A DNA stretch of 64,000 nt from Verrucomicrobiia bacterium (GCA_020849895.1 JADZFN010000036.1:46532-110531); one strand, 5' to 3'. Positions 1-9,007 are shown, counted from the first letter of the stretch. Notes: a model not told the origin generated them from the letters alone. Made by a program: numbers and translations.

Positions 1-569
1 ACGACGTCGCCCGAGCCCGGCATGAAGACGATGTTGCACGGATCCCAGACCACCCCGACCGATGGATCGCCGAGCTGCGCGAGGAAATCCCGTGTCTCCG
101 CCCCGCTTGCCACCATGGTCGTGTATTCGTTCTCCAAGCCGATCGCCACCTTCGCCTGGCGCGCCAGCTCGATCAGCGGCGGAAAATGATCGGCGGCATG
201 CCGCAGGTCGTCGCGGGTCGAAGGGGTGTTCTTCCGCAGAAACGCGAACACCCGCACGAGACCGCTGCCCAGCGCATGCGCGGCGTCGAGGCTGCGCTTG
301 AAAATGTCTATGTGCTCGCGCACTTGCGCGGGTTGGTCCGCTTCGCATTTGAAGACGGGACTGGCGCAACAAGGCAGCTTGAGCCCCGAAGCGTCGGCCC
401 GGCTGCGGATCTGTTTCAGATCGGTGGGCGTCAGGTCCTTGAAGGCGCGTCCGAACATGCTGCGGATTTCGAGCCCGTCGAGACGAAAGTCGCGCGCAAA
501 CGCGAGGACCTTGTCGAGTTCTTGAGAGACTTCATCCGTGATGATCGCGAGGGGAAAGGGTCTGGGCAT
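1..569 (-). CDS. Sugar phosphate isomerase/epimerase, TIM-barrel (partial, C-terminus outside window)
   Basis: The minus strand is open from an ATG at 567-569 to the window edge, giving about 189 residues without a stop. The N-terminus (MPRPFPLAIITDEVSQELDK) and later segments LDGLEIRS, GLENEYT and VVWDPCN are typical of the xylose-isomerase-like TIM-barrel family (AP endonuclease 2 superfamily). In that family acidic residues such as the Glu in GLENE and the Asp in WDPCN bind a divalent metal. The substrate cannot be told from sequence. The gene ends beyond base 1, so about one third of the protein is missing. It has no same-strand neighbour in the window; the next gene reads away from it. 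Family call is solid, specific function unknown. Confidence 0.85.
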   Translation of the reverse strand, partial: MPRPFPLAIITDEVSQELDKVLAFARDFRLDGLEIRSMFGRAFKDLTPTDLKQIRSRADASGLKLPCCASPVFKCEADQPAQVREHIDIFKRSLDAAHALGSGLVRVFAFLRKNTPSTRDDLRHAADHFPPLIELARQAKVAIGLENEYTTMVASGAETRDFLAQLGDPSVGVVWDPCNIVFMPGSGDV

Positions 570-680
570 GGAGACAAGGTATAGCAACCCCGTCTGTGCG
601 TGGCAACGGCAGGACGCCGACCGGGCAGACAGGGCTTGGCGAAAAGACGCTCGAGGGTTAGGCTCCCTTCAGGTTATCCC

Positions 681-1049
681 ATGAAACCGGACATGAAGAT
701 CGTGCGCAGCATCCTTCTCGGCCTCGAGAGGGACGGTGCGTTGCTCGGACGGTTCCCGCCCGCCGCGACGGAGCACTGCCTCCTGCTCTGGGAAGCCGGC
801 CTCATCGAACAAGGGCTCCCGTCGGAAGCCGCCGTGCGCGGCTCGGGGATGATGGGCTGGCGCAACGCGACGATCACTCCGCGCGGAACCTGCGCGCTCA
901 ACTCCCTTCGCGAAGAGGAGAATCTCCGCCTCGTGCAACAGCACGCCGACGCGCTCGGGGCGCATGCGACGTTCGCCCAACTCAAAATCTTTCTCCAGCA
1001 AGTGGCCAACTGGGGAACGCCGCCGGCGTCTTCCGGGAAAGGCGCCTGA
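681..1049 (+). CDS. DUF2513-like small protein
   Basis: This 122-residue protein starts MKPDMKIVRSILLGLERDG. The opening 'MKxDMxxVRxILLxxE', followed by a segment ending in LLWEAGLIEQG, resembles DUF2513, a family seen in phage-related and chromosomal contexts whose function is not known. An upstream in-frame extension to 600 exists, but the ATG at 681 matches the family start and has AGG about 8 bases upstream. There are no membrane segments; the C-terminus is Gly/Ala/Ser-rich. It stands alone between the divergent isomerase and pgpA. The resemblance rests on pattern recognition only. Confidence 0.6.
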   Translation: MKPDMKIVRSILLGLERDGALLGRFPPAATEHCLLLWEAGLIEQGLPSEAAVRGSGMMGWRNATITPRGTCALNSLREEENLRLVQQHADALGAHATFAQLKIFLQQVANWGTPPASSGKGA

Positions 1050-1162
1050 AAGGCGGCTCTGGTCACAGCGGAAGGAACGACGGCGAGGCGAGACGCTCCG
1101 CGTGCGAAGGCGGCATGAGAGCCGCATCGGGTTTTGCTGCAAAATCATCCTCGGCGAAGTTC

Positions 1163-1708
1163 ATGAGCGAAATAAAAATGAAAGAGGAGGAGACGGTCGC
1201 CCCTCTCCATTCCGAGTCCGTGGCGAACGCGCGGGCGCCGGGGTGGATCCGTCTCCTCGCCACGGGGTTCGGCGCGGGCTATCTGCCGATCGGCCCCGGA
1301 AGCTGGGGGACTTTTCCGGGGATGCTCCTCTGCTGGGCGCTGCAGCCGCTTCCCGCGTGGGGTTATCTGGCGGCTGCCGTCGCGCTCGGATTGGCCGCCG
1401 TTCCCCTCGCCACCGCGGGAGAACGTCACTTCGGACGAAAAGATCCCGGAGAAGTGGTCATTGACGAAATTGTCGCGTTCCCGATTACGATGTGGCTCGT
1501 CCCTCTCAGTCTCGGGACGCTCGCCGCCGGCTTCTTCCTCAATCGCCTCATGGACACGCTCAAGCTCTGGCCGTGCCACCGCCTGCAGTCGCTGCCCGGC
1601 GGCTGGGGAATCCTCCTCGACGACCTCGTCGCGGCGGGGCAATCCTGCCTCCTGATGCATGCGACGCTCTTTTTCTGGCCGGAGCTCCGGAGCTTCCATG
1701 GGTTTTGA
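1163..1708 (+). CDS. pgpA: Phosphatidylglycerophosphatase A
   Basis: Membrane phosphatase that removes the terminal phosphate of phosphatidylglycerophosphate to give phosphatidylglycerol. The PgpA signature is present: GYLPIGPGSWGT near residue 40, KDPGEVVIDEIVAFPIT near residue 100, and a later DDLVAAG. The acidic and Lys/Asp residues of the family's catalytic loops are kept. Hydrophobic stretches suit three to four membrane helices. I chose the ATG at 1163 (MSEIKMKEEE); ATG 1178 is a possible alternative, and the frame stays open upstream to 1115. The C-terminus looks complete. mqnC follows 30 bases later on the same strand, so the two may be co-transcribed. Confidence 0.9.
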   Translation: MSEIKMKEEETVAPLHSESVANARAPGWIRLLATGFGAGYLPIGPGSWGTFPGMLLCWALQPLPAWGYLAAAVALGLAAVPLATAGERHFGRKDPGEVVIDEIVAFPITMWLVPLSLGTLAAGFFLNRLMDTLKLWPCHRLQSLPGGWGILLDDLVAAGQSCLLMHATLFFWPELRSFHGF

Positions 1709-1738
1709 CAGCGCTGAAAATCGCGTAGATTGGAGCTC

Positions 1739-2839
1739 ATGACCCGCGCCGCGCTCGACGACCTTTGTCGCAAAACACTCGAAGGCGCCCGCCTCTCGGG
1801 CGAGGAAGCGCTCGCGCTCGAAGCCGGGCTGCCTCTCACCGAACTCGGCGCGCTCGCCCACGCGCGGCGGCGAATGAAGAAAGCGAACGCCTACGGCGGA
1901 CGGGGCAACGAGATCGTCACCTACCTCGTGGACCGGAATATCAACTACACGAACGTTTGCGACGTGTACTGCAAGTTCTGCGCGTTCTACCGAGTCGAGG
2001 GCGCCGACGACGCCTACGTGATCACCCACGAGGAACTCGGGAAAAAAGTGGAGGAACTCGTCGCCCTTGGCGGCAACCAGATCCTGCTCCAGGGGGGGCA
2101 TCACCCGAAGCTCGGTCTCGATTTCTACCTCGAGATGCTCGGCTTCCTGCGCGCAAAATTCCCCGGCGTAAACGTCCACGGCTTTTCGCCGCCTGAGTTC
2201 AACCATTTCAGCGAGGTCTTCAAGATGCCGGTGCCCGAGGTGATCCAACGCTTCAAGGAAGCGGGGCTCGGCTCGATCCCCGGCGGCGGAGGCGAGATCC
2301 TCGTGGACCACGTCCGTCGGCGCATCGCCCCGCTCAAGTGCGACACGAATGCGTGGCTGTCGGTCATGCGCGAGGCGCACCGCCTCGGGTTGCGCTCCTC
2401 GGCGACGATGATGTTCGGCCATGTCGAGACCGCCGCCGACCGCGTCGAACACCTCCAACGGTTGCGCGATCTCCAGGATGAAACGAACGGATTCACCGCC
2501 TTTATCTGCTGGACCTTTCAGGAGGAAAACACGAGGCTCCGCGCGGAACCCGCCGGCGCTCACGCCTACCTTCGCACGCAGGCCCTCGCCCGCATCTTTC
2601 TCGACAACTTCGATAACGTGCAGGCGTCGTGGGTCACCCAGGGGGCGAAGATCGGCCAGGTCGCGCTCCAATACGGCGCGAACGACTTCGGTTCGACGAT
2701 GCTCGAAGAAAACGTCGTCTCCTCGGCCGGCGCGTCTTGGCGGATGACCCTTCCCGAGATGCGCCGCTTGATCGCCGACCTCGGGTATGCGCCGCGGCAG
2801 CGCGACAATTGGTATCGCCTCGTGGACCTACCCGCCTGA
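1739..2839 (+). CDS. mqnC: Cyclic dehypoxanthinyl futalosine synthase (radical SAM)
   Basis: Radical SAM enzyme of the futalosine menaquinone pathway; it cyclises dehypoxanthine futalosine. The cluster motif CDVYCKFC (CxxxCxxC) is near residue 75. MqnC-type segments follow: QILLQGGHHPKLGL, GLGSIPGGGGEILVD, TMMFGHVET and DETNGFTAFICWTFQEENT. They separate it from the related MqnE and CofH. The ATG at 1739 has TTGGAG seven bases upstream; the in-frame ATG at 1730 would place that element inside the gene. Length (366 residues) is normal. Its 3' end overlaps the convergent CDF gene by 12 bases. No other mqn gene is in the window, so the pathway must be scattered. Confidence 0.93.
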   Translation: MTRAALDDLCRKTLEGARLSGEEALALEAGLPLTELGALAHARRRMKKANAYGGRGNEIVTYLVDRNINYTNVCDVYCKFCAFYRVEGADDAYVITHEELGKKVEELVALGGNQILLQGGHHPKLGLDFYLEMLGFLRAKFPGVNVHGFSPPEFNHFSEVFKMPVPEVIQRFKEAGLGSIPGGGGEILVDHVRRRIAPLKCDTNAWLSVMREAHRLGLRSSATMMFGHVETAADRVEHLQRLRDLQDETNGFTAFICWTFQEENTRLRAEPAGAHAYLRTQALARIFLDNFDNVQASWVTQGAKIGQVALQYGANDFGSTMLEENVVSSAGASWRMTLPEMRRLIADLGYAPRQRDNWYRLVDLPA

Positions 2840-3736
2840 AGCGCCCTGGGCCGTCGCACCGGGTTTCTCACACGCCGGCATGCGCGTCTGGTGGCGGATC
2901 GTCACTTCAGCGACCTGGGGATAGGCCTGCTTGATGCGCGCGATGACGGCGTTCTCGATCTCGAAGGTGCGCTGGGAGGAAAGCTTCGGAGAGACCACGA
3001 TATGGAGGTCCACGTGCACGTTCGTCGGCGTGCCGTGAGAACGCACCATGTGGCAGTTGCGCACCCCTTCGATCTCCTCGACGAGATGACGAATTGGCAG
3101 CGGATCGAGGCGTCGGGCGTCGCTGAGCGTCATCGCCGAATCGCGGACGATCCCGTAGGCGGCCCAGAGGATCAACCCCACAATGGCCACTGCCGACACG
3201 GTGTCCATCCAGTACCACTCGAAGAACGCGGCGAACATGGCCACGAGCGCCAGCGCGGTCGCCAGCACGTCGGACTTCGTATGCTCGGCGTCCGCGAGGA
3301 GGAGCGGGTTCTGGAGTTTTCGCCCCCAGTGCCGTTCGTAGAGAGCGACCATGATGTTCACGCCGATCAATCCCACCATTCCCGCGAGGACCCAGGCGTT
3401 GACCTCGGGGAGCTTCACCGGATGCACGATCCGCTGCCATGCGCCCGTGAGGATTTCCCAAGCCGCAAGGCAGAGCAGCGCCGAAATCCCCATCGCGCCC
3501 AGGGTCTCGAACTTGCGGTGCCCGTAGGGATGATCCTCATCAGGCGGTTGCTCGGCGATGCGCAGCGCCACCAATGCGATGACATTCGAGCTGCCGTCCA
3601 TGAGGGAATGGAGACCGTCGGAAAAGATGCTCAACGAATGCGTCCACGCCGCAAAAACGAACTTGGCCGCCGCGACCGCCAGATTCAGCGCAAGCGTCAC
3701 CCAAAAGATGCGTTTGACGATGCGGGAAGCGTCCAT
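2828..3736 (-). CDS. Cation diffusion facilitator family metal exporter
   Basis: Inner-membrane exporter of divalent cations (Zn, Fe, Co or Cd in the family) driven by proton exchange. About six hydrophobic helices span residues 8-200. The family metal site is visible as FSDGLHSLMD in helix 2 and DAEHTKSDVLAT in helix 5 (the HxxxD and DxxxD pairs). PYGHRKFE is the usual loop after helix 2. The cytoplasmic C-terminal domain of about 90 residues carries several His (HMVRSHG, HVDLHIV). Length, 302 residues, is typical. It ends inside the convergent mqnC tail. Metal specificity cannot be assigned from what is visible. Confidence 0.9.
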   Translation of the reverse strand: MDASRIVKRIFWVTLALNLAVAAAKFVFAAWTHSLSIFSDGLHSLMDGSSNVIALVALRIAEQPPDEDHPYGHRKFETLGAMGISALLCLAAWEILTGAWQRIVHPVKLPEVNAWVLAGMVGLIGVNIMVALYERHWGRKLQNPLLLADAEHTKSDVLATALALVAMFAAFFEWYWMDTVSAVAIVGLILWAAYGIVRDSAMTLSDARRLDPLPIRHLVEEIEGVRNCHMVRSHGTPTNVHVDLHIVVSPKLSSQRTFEIENAVIARIKQAYPQVAEVTIRHQTRMPACEKPGATAQGASGG

Positions 3737-3821
3737 GGCGGGCCCTCTTCATATCCGACGGCAGGCGCCCCTCGCAAATTCCAAAAGGCGAGAGATACGA
3801 CGATGCGCCAGAGACATCGTC

Positions 3822-5213
3822 CTACGCCGCCTTCGGCAGCACCTCGATCTCGCTGCCGCATTTCGAGCAGCGGACCTGCGTTCCCAGAAAACCTGGGCTG
3901 AGTTGCATCACGCGCCCGCAGGCGCAGCGGAAGGATTCCCAGCCGCTCCCCTGCCGCTGGAATTGGAGGCGGCGGGGCGCGGCGGGCGCGTCCGATCCCG
4001 GAGGCGCTTCGGTCGAGACCGAGGAAGCCTCGGGAACGGGCAGCCGCGCGCCGCAACGGAGGCACCGGATGCTCGATGCCCCGTGGCTCGCGGGGACGCG
4101 CGTCTCCAGCCCGCAGCCGCAGACGACCGGAACATAGCCGCTAAGAACAGCAGAGGCATCGCGCGCCGCCCGCCCGCCGAGGAGAGGTCCTTCTCCCGAA
4201 GCCTCGCGCTTCTCGAACGCGGGCGCTTCCGCGAGAGAGCGCGCTCCGATCACGCTTCCCCCGTGCGCCGCGGCGTAAGCGGCCGCATAATCCGCAAGCG
4301 ACGCCCCCGCCATCCCCCGGAGGATGCGCACGCGCTCGTCGGTCGGCGGATGCGTCGAGAACAATCCCTGGACGCCAGATGCCGCCTGAAACGGGTTGAC
4401 GATGAACATCGGTGCGGTGGTCCGGCTTGCAAACGCCACCTGCATCGACGACGCCGAAATCTTCTCGAGCGCCGAAGCCAGTCCCTCGGGGTAACGCGTG
4501 AACTGCGCGCCGGAGGCGTCGGCAAGATGCTCCCGCCGCCTCGAGCACGCGAAATACAGGATCTGGGCGACGAGGGGACCCAGGATCGCGAAGATCAGCG
4601 CGAGAATCAGGAACGCTGCCTGGGCCTGCCCTCCGCCCCGCGAACTGGAGCGTTCCCGTCCCGTTCTTCCCAAACGGATCGTGCGCGTCAACAGATCCGA
4701 AAGGATCACGATCGTGCCCAGCATCACCGCCGCGAGCGTCATGAACTGGACGTCGCGGTTGCGAATGTGTCCGATCTCGTGGGCTAGGACCCCCTGGAGC
4801 TCGTCGCGATTCAGGCGCTGGAGAAGCCCCGTGGTGACCGCTACTGCGCACTTCTCCGGCGATCTTCCGATCGCGAAGGCGTTGGGCGCGGGGTCCGTCA
4901 CGAGCAGGATCCGCGGTGGAGTCGCCAATCCCGCCGCGATCTGCATTTCCTCGACGAGGTTGTGAAGCCGCGGAATTTCCTCGCGACTCACCTCGTGCAC
5001 CGGGACCCCCTGCAGCACGACCGATTCCGCCGCGCCGAAGTAAATCCCCGCCTGCACCGCGAGAATTAGCCCCGCAACCGCGAGGCCGGCGAGGCCGCCG
5101 CCGCGCGGGGCAAACGCCTCGCCGGCGAAAAACCCGAGACCGGCAAGCACCATCGCCATCGCGGCCACCAGCATCCGTGAACGCCGGCGGTTAGCCTGAA
5201 TCTGTTCCCACAT
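3822..5213 (-). CDS. M48 (HtpX-like) membrane metallopeptidase with two C-terminal zinc ribbons
   Basis: Integral membrane zinc protease of the HtpX/Ste24 clan, expected to cleave misfolded membrane proteins on the cytoplasmic face. The zinc motif AHEIGHIRNRD lies near residue 145, with the third ligand region at EHLADASGAQ. About four hydrophobic segments are present (12-32, 40-65, 155-175, 200-225). THPPTDERVRIL is the usual end of the M48 domain. Beyond it is an unusual tail of about 150 residues with two CxC...CxxC ribbons: CGCGLETR...CLRCG and CACGRVMQ...CSKCG. Downstream of lemA on the same strand, a pairing common in bacteria. The tail may bind metal or a partner; that is inference. 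Confidence 0.88.
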   Translation of the reverse strand: MWEQIQANRRRSRMLVAAMAMVLAGLGFFAGEAFAPRGGGLAGLAVAGLILAVQAGIYFGAAESVVLQGVPVHEVSREEIPRLHNLVEEMQIAAGLATPPRILLVTDPAPNAFAIGRSPEKCAVAVTTGLLQRLNRDELQGVLAHEIGHIRNRDVQFMTLAAVMLGTIVILSDLLTRTIRLGRTGRERSSSRGGGQAQAAFLILALIFAILGPLVAQILYFACSRRREHLADASGAQFTRYPEGLASALEKISASSMQVAFASRTTAPMFIVNPFQAASGVQGLFSTHPPTDERVRILRGMAGASLADYAAAYAAAHGGSVIGARSLAEAPAFEKREASGEGPLLGGRAARDASAVLSGYVPVVCGCGLETRVPASHGASSIRCLRCGARLPVPEASSVSTEAPPGSDAPAAPRRLQFQRQGSGWESFRCACGRVMQLSPGFLGTQVRCSKCGSEIEVLPKAA

Positions 5214-5345
5214 GGCGGAAAGGCCGCGGTCAGCCGGGCGATACGGCGCTCGAAACAGCGCCTCGGCCGTCCCCAGCGCCCAGCCGGCGCCGTTTCGATT
5301 TGTGGGAGGCGTGGCTCACGCCGAAGCGGAAGAGGCTCGTCGCCG

Positions 5346-5915
5346 CTAAAATTGGATCTTCGGCGCCGCGCGTTCGGCATCCGCGGCGACTTCGAAAAAG
5401 TCGCGGCGAACGAAGTGGAAAATCCCCGCAATAAGGTTGACCGGAAAACTCTCGATGCGCGTATTGTAAGTCATCGTGCTGTCGTTGAAGAACTGACGGG
5501 CGAACGCGATCTTGTTCTCCGTCGAGGCGACTTCCTCCTGAAGCTGCATGAAATTCTGGTTCGCCTTGAGCTCGGGATAAGCCTCCGAGACGGCGAAGAG
5601 GGTCTTCAGAGTCGAGGAAAGCATGTTCTCGGCTTCGGCGCGCGCCTTCACGCCGCTCGCGTTCATCGCCATGTTGCGCGCCTGGGTGACCTTTTCGAAG
5701 GTCCCCTGTTCGTGCTTCGCGTAACCGCGGACGGTTTCCATGAGGTTCGGGATGAGGTCGTGCCGCCGCTTGAGCTGCACGTCAATTTGCGCCCAGGCGT
5801 TCTCGATCTGATTGCGCAGGCGGACCAACGCGTTGTAGGTCCCAGCCACCCAGAGCAGCGTCAGGACGAGGATGGCCACGAAAATGACGGCAATCACGGC
5901 GAAGGCGGAGATCAT
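5346..5915 (-). CDS. lemA: LemA family membrane protein
   Basis: About 189 residues with one N-terminal membrane helix (residues 3-26), then a long helical cytoplasmic domain. Diagnostic segments are YNALVRLRNQIENAWAQIDV, LKRRHDLIPNL, AYPELKANQNF, EVASTENKIAFARQFFND and YNTRIESFP. LemA is often encoded beside HtpX-type M48 proteases, as here; its biochemical role is unsettled. An open frame extends upstream to 6362 but runs antisense through the next gene region and lacks family similarity, so the ATG at 5913-5915 is chosen. It sits between a double zinc-ribbon gene and the protease on the same strand, suggesting a three-gene unit. Confidence 0.92.
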   Translation of the reverse strand: MISAFAVIAVIFVAILVLTLLWVAGTYNALVRLRNQIENAWAQIDVQLKRRHDLIPNLMETVRGYAKHEQGTFEKVTQARNMAMNASGVKARAEAENMLSSTLKTLFAVSEAYPELKANQNFMQLQEEVASTENKIAFARQFFNDSTMTYNTRIESFPVNLIAGIFHFVRRDFFEVAADAERAAPKIQF

Positions 5916-6007
5916 GGAGGCAATTCCGGTGAAGGGTTCTACGGAAAGTTCCCTGAAGACGGCGATCCTCCCGCAGCATCCCCGCGCAGCGCAAGCCAAA
6001 ACGCCGA

Positions 6008-6445
6008 TCACGATCCCGCAAGCGACTTCCCGAAAATTGCGGGGAGCGCGCGAACGAGCGCCTCGCCGCCGGGCGCTTCGGAAAGGGCCGCGAGCAGGCG
6101 AGGGAGCTCTCTCGCGTCGAACCACAACCCGTGTCCGGACGGGCAGCGATCGAGGCGCAGCGTCTCCGCGCCGGCGGAGCGTCCAAGTTCCGCGCCGAAC
6201 TCGACCAGCCGCGCGTCGCAGCGGGGGCAAAGCCTTGCGGAAACGCGCCCTTTTCCGCTGAGGAGCGACTTGAAATGGGAAGCCAGCGGGGCGCCCTTGG
6301 CCGCGCTCGCGAGTGTTTCGATTTCGCCCGCATCGAGCCAGAACCCCTGGCAGGCGAGGCAATGGTCCACCTCGACGCCTTCATAGCGCAGGAGGAACAG
6401 CGCGGCGTGGCAGCACGGACAAACGGGGACCATCGCGAAAAGCAT
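6008..6445 (-). CDS. Tandem TFIIB-type zinc-ribbon protein
   Basis: A 145-residue protein made of two zf-TFIIB repeats. The first is VCPCCHAAL...CLACQGFWLDAGEIE and the second LCPRCDARL...CPSGHGLWFDARELP. Each has paired cysteines followed by the W(L/F)DAxE(L/I) signature; the second repeat ends CPSGH rather than CxxC, so its metal site may use His. No membrane segment or enzyme domain is seen, so it is likely a soluble metal-binding or protein-binding factor. The start could be any of three Met codons (6463, 6445, 6433); 6445 has GAGGGCGAGG just upstream. It leads the group with lemA and the M48 protease. Confidence 0.78.
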   Translation of the reverse strand: MLFAMVPVCPCCHAALFLLRYEGVEVDHCLACQGFWLDAGEIETLASAAKGAPLASHFKSLLSGKGRVSARLCPRCDARLVEFGAELGRSAGAETLRLDRCPSGHGLWFDARELPRLLAALSEAPGGEALVRALPAIFGKSLAGS

Positions 6446-6487
6446 CCTCGCCCTCGCCCGCACTCGACGTCAAGCGCGCCCTGAATC

Positions 6488-6670
6488 TTCCGTGGGACGA
6501 GGGTGCATGGAGGATGAGCCGGCCTCGTTCAGGAACGGAATGCCGGGACGCCCCAGGCACTCCTCCTGCACAACCTCGGATCCCTCCCGGCGGAAGCGGC
6601 TGGACCACTCCTGGTCCGACACGCTTGTTCCGCGCCCGTGGAACAGCGCCTCCGAAGGAGGAGGGGCCGG
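6488..6670. other. Intergenic stretch with several short hairpins; possible small RNA or transcript end
   Basis: No gene fits between the zinc-ribbon gene and the MFS-HEAT gene. The stretch holds a perfect 6-bp hairpin with a 4-base loop (GGACCA/TGGTCC, 6602-6617), a GTTCC/GGAAC dyad near 6628-6645, and a CCTCC/GGAGG dyad near 6648-6660. On the minus strand the 6602-6617 loop reads GGAG. No T-run follows on either strand, so this is not a textbook intrinsic terminator. It begins right after the stop of the MFS-HEAT gene on the minus strand, so it may be a 3' UTR structure or a small RNA. Low confidence in function. Confidence 0.25.
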
Positions 6671-9007
6671 TCACGCCCTGGCGAATTTCCGCGCGAGACA
6701 CCAAGCCAACAAGGCTTCCTCGCGGGTGAGGACCGTCGTTTCGGAACGCGCGGCATCGAGGAGGGCTTCGGCGAGCCGAAACCCGTTCAGCAAACGGGAG
6801 CGCGTGGGCGCGAGGGCGGCGAGCGTTCGCGCGAGCGCTTCGCCGGTCGGTTTCGCCATCGCTTCCCGCCAGGAAAATCCTCTTTCGGTTCGCGGGACCT
6901 GCGCCACGTCGAGAGTCACGAGCGCGGCCAAAACGAACCCGAGGACCGCCTCCCTCCATCGTCTCGCGACATAGGCCTGTTGCGCTTCGCGAAAAAGCTG
7001 TTCTGCAATTCGAGACGACCGTTTTTCACGACCGAAACCGGAAACTCGCCGCGACGCGCTCATCGGCGGATCCGCCACCGCGCTGCCCGGAACCTTCAGC
7101 TCCTGCTGCAGCGCGGAATAGTAGTCCTCGGGCGCTACGGTCATCCGCGCGAGCGCAATTGCCGCCTGCCAGCGCGGGATCTCGGCGCGGCACGCGCGCA
7201 GAAACGCGAGACCCGGCGCCACCGCGGCGTCGTCTTCCGATGCGCACCACGCCTCCAAGGCCGTCGCCCGGACGATTTCGTTTTCCTCCGGAGAAAGCGC
7301 AAGCGACCGCACCTTGGCGAGGGCGGCAGGGTCCTTCAAAACCGCGAGCCCCCGCAGCGCGGGCAGGCGCAGCGACGGGTCCTCCAGCGCGGCAAGCAGG
7401 AAAGGCGTCGCCGTGCGGTCGCCGAGTTCGCCGAGCGCCTCGATCGCCTCCGTCTGGATTTGCAGTTCCGACGAGGACGCCGCCTCGATCAGCCTTGCCC
7501 CGCAGACGGGGTCCCTGACAGCGACGAGCGCCCGCACCGCGCCGCGGCGAACGTTCAAGCTGGGATCGCGCAACGCACGGAGCAGCGGTTCGCTCGCGAT
7601 AGAGCTGGGCGACTCCTCGATCCCGCGCACGGCGTCCACACGCACCGATTCCCGAAGGCCTTCTTCCAGGACGTAGCTGTGGTGGAGCACCTTGAAGGGG
7701 TTCGCGTCCATCAGGCGGCGGATCAGCATCGCCGGCGTGGCGCTCGCCGCCTCGCGAAAGCGCAGAGGCAAAGTCCCGAGAGTCACCAGCCGCAGCATGC
7801 CCTCCAGGAAGAAGAGGACTTCGTAGCGACCGAAGGGGAGATCGGCTTCCCAACTTTTCATGGCGACCAAAAGCCCGCCGCCGATGAGCGGCCCCACGGC
7901 GGCGCAGAGGCCGCCCATCCCCTGCATCAGGGAAAGCGCGAGCGACCGCGAGCGGGACGGCGTCACGCGGAGAAGCAGCGCCATCAGCGCACTTTCGTAG
8001 CCCGCACTGAACAATCCCATCCAGACGTAGATCCCCAGAAGCGTCGCGCGGGGATGAGTTTCTCCGAAACCGACCACCGAGAACGGCCAGAGGGCGAGTC
8101 CGACGCCGCACAGGCGAAGCGTCGCTGCATGTCCGAAACGGTCTCCGAGAAACCCCCAGTAGCGCGCCGTGATCCAGCGCAGCACCCACATCACGCTCAT
8201 CGCGAGGGCGAGAAACGATTGCGACACCCCCCGCTCGAGAAAATATAAGACCAGAAAACTGCTCGCGAGGAAGATGACGGAATTCACCGAACAGAGATAA
8301 ACGAGGAGGCGGCGGCTGTCGGAGTTTGTGAACACCTGCCTCAACGCGGAGAGTGTGCCGCCCTGAGATGGCGGCACGGGCGGTTCGACGATCCGGTTAT
8401 GGATCGCGACATCCGCCTGGCCGAAGAACGCGCCGATGAAAAACAGCAGGGCATAGGGCCAGAGCGCGCCGCCGCCGGTGAAGCGGTCCACACCCCATCC
8501 GGCCGGGATGGCGAGCACTTGCAGGAGACTGACGAGAGCCGTCCGCCGCGCCCAGAAAGCGCCGGCGCGATCTTTCGGCACGAGATCGGCCATCCAGGAG
8601 AGCCACATCGGCGAAGACGCCGAACCCAGAGCACTGCTGAGAAAGAAAACGCCGAGAAAGAGGACGACCGAGGCCGGCGCGCCCAACCCTCCGGCAAGAA
8701 GCGGCAGCGCCGCGAGAACCAGCCAGAGCAGCCGATGTATGCTGGCCAGCCAGAACCAGGTCGGGCGTCGTTCCTTCAAGCGATGAAGGAAGAGCATCAT
8801 CCCGAATTGCAAACCCAGCCCCAGCATCGGCAGGGTGGTCAACAACGCCACCTCAAACTCCGAGGCGTGAAGCCGGAGCAGAAACCCGTTGAGGAATTGC
8901 GGCGAGACGCAGACCATGAAAACCGCGCAGACGCCGCTTCCGACGATGCTACGCCGCATCCCCTGAGACACCTCCAGCGCGGTGAGGGCCTTGGGCGAAT
9001 CGTTCAT
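6671..9007 (-). CDS. Major facilitator superfamily transporter fused to HEAT repeats
   Basis: A 778-residue fusion. Residues about 10-430 carry some 12 hydrophobic helices in the MFS pattern, including helix pairs around FLGVFFLSSALGSASSPMW and a central loop rich in charged residues. From about 470 to 640 the sequence turns into HEAT-like repeats, e.g. LLRALRDPSLNVRRGAVRAL, EALGELGDRTATPFLLAALE and PALRGLAVLKDPAALAKVRS. The last 80 residues are helical and basic. Plain MFS proteins are about 400 residues, so the tail doubles the protein. Substrate is unknown. A HEAT-repeat lipoprotein-like gene lies 70 bases upstream on the same strand, suggesting the two act together. Confidence 0.82.
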   Translation of the reverse strand: MNDSPKALTALEVSQGMRRSIVGSGVCAVFMVCVSPQFLNGFLLRLHASEFEVALLTTLPMLGLGLQFGMMLFLHRLKERRPTWFWLASIHRLLWLVLAALPLLAGGLGAPASVVLFLGVFFLSSALGSASSPMWLSWMADLVPKDRAGAFWARRTALVSLLQVLAIPAGWGVDRFTGGGALWPYALLFFIGAFFGQADVAIHNRIVEPPVPPSQGGTLSALRQVFTNSDSRRLLVYLCSVNSVIFLASSFLVLYFLERGVSQSFLALAMSVMWVLRWITARYWGFLGDRFGHAATLRLCGVGLALWPFSVVGFGETHPRATLLGIYVWMGLFSAGYESALMALLLRVTPSRSRSLALSLMQGMGGLCAAVGPLIGGGLLVAMKSWEADLPFGRYEVLFFLEGMLRLVTLGTLPLRFREAASATPAMLIRRLMDANPFKVLHHSYVLEEGLRESVRVDAVRGIEESPSSIASEPLLRALRDPSLNVRRGAVRALVAVRDPVCGARLIEAASSSELQIQTEAIEALGELGDRTATPFLLAALEDPSLRLPALRGLAVLKDPAALAKVRSLALSPEENEIVRATALEAWCASEDDAAVAPGLAFLRACRAEIPRWQAAIALARMTVAPEDYYSALQQELKVPGSAVADPPMSASRRVSGFGREKRSSRIAEQLFREAQQAYVARRWREAVLGFVLAALVTLDVAQVPRTERGFSWREAMAKPTGEALARTLAALAPTRSRLLNGFRLAEALLDAARSETTVLTREEALLAWCLARKFARA

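Noticed and set aside
1145..2671. 508-residue antisense frame over pgpA and mqnC
   Set aside because: It has no domain resemblance and runs through two well-supported genes on the other strand.
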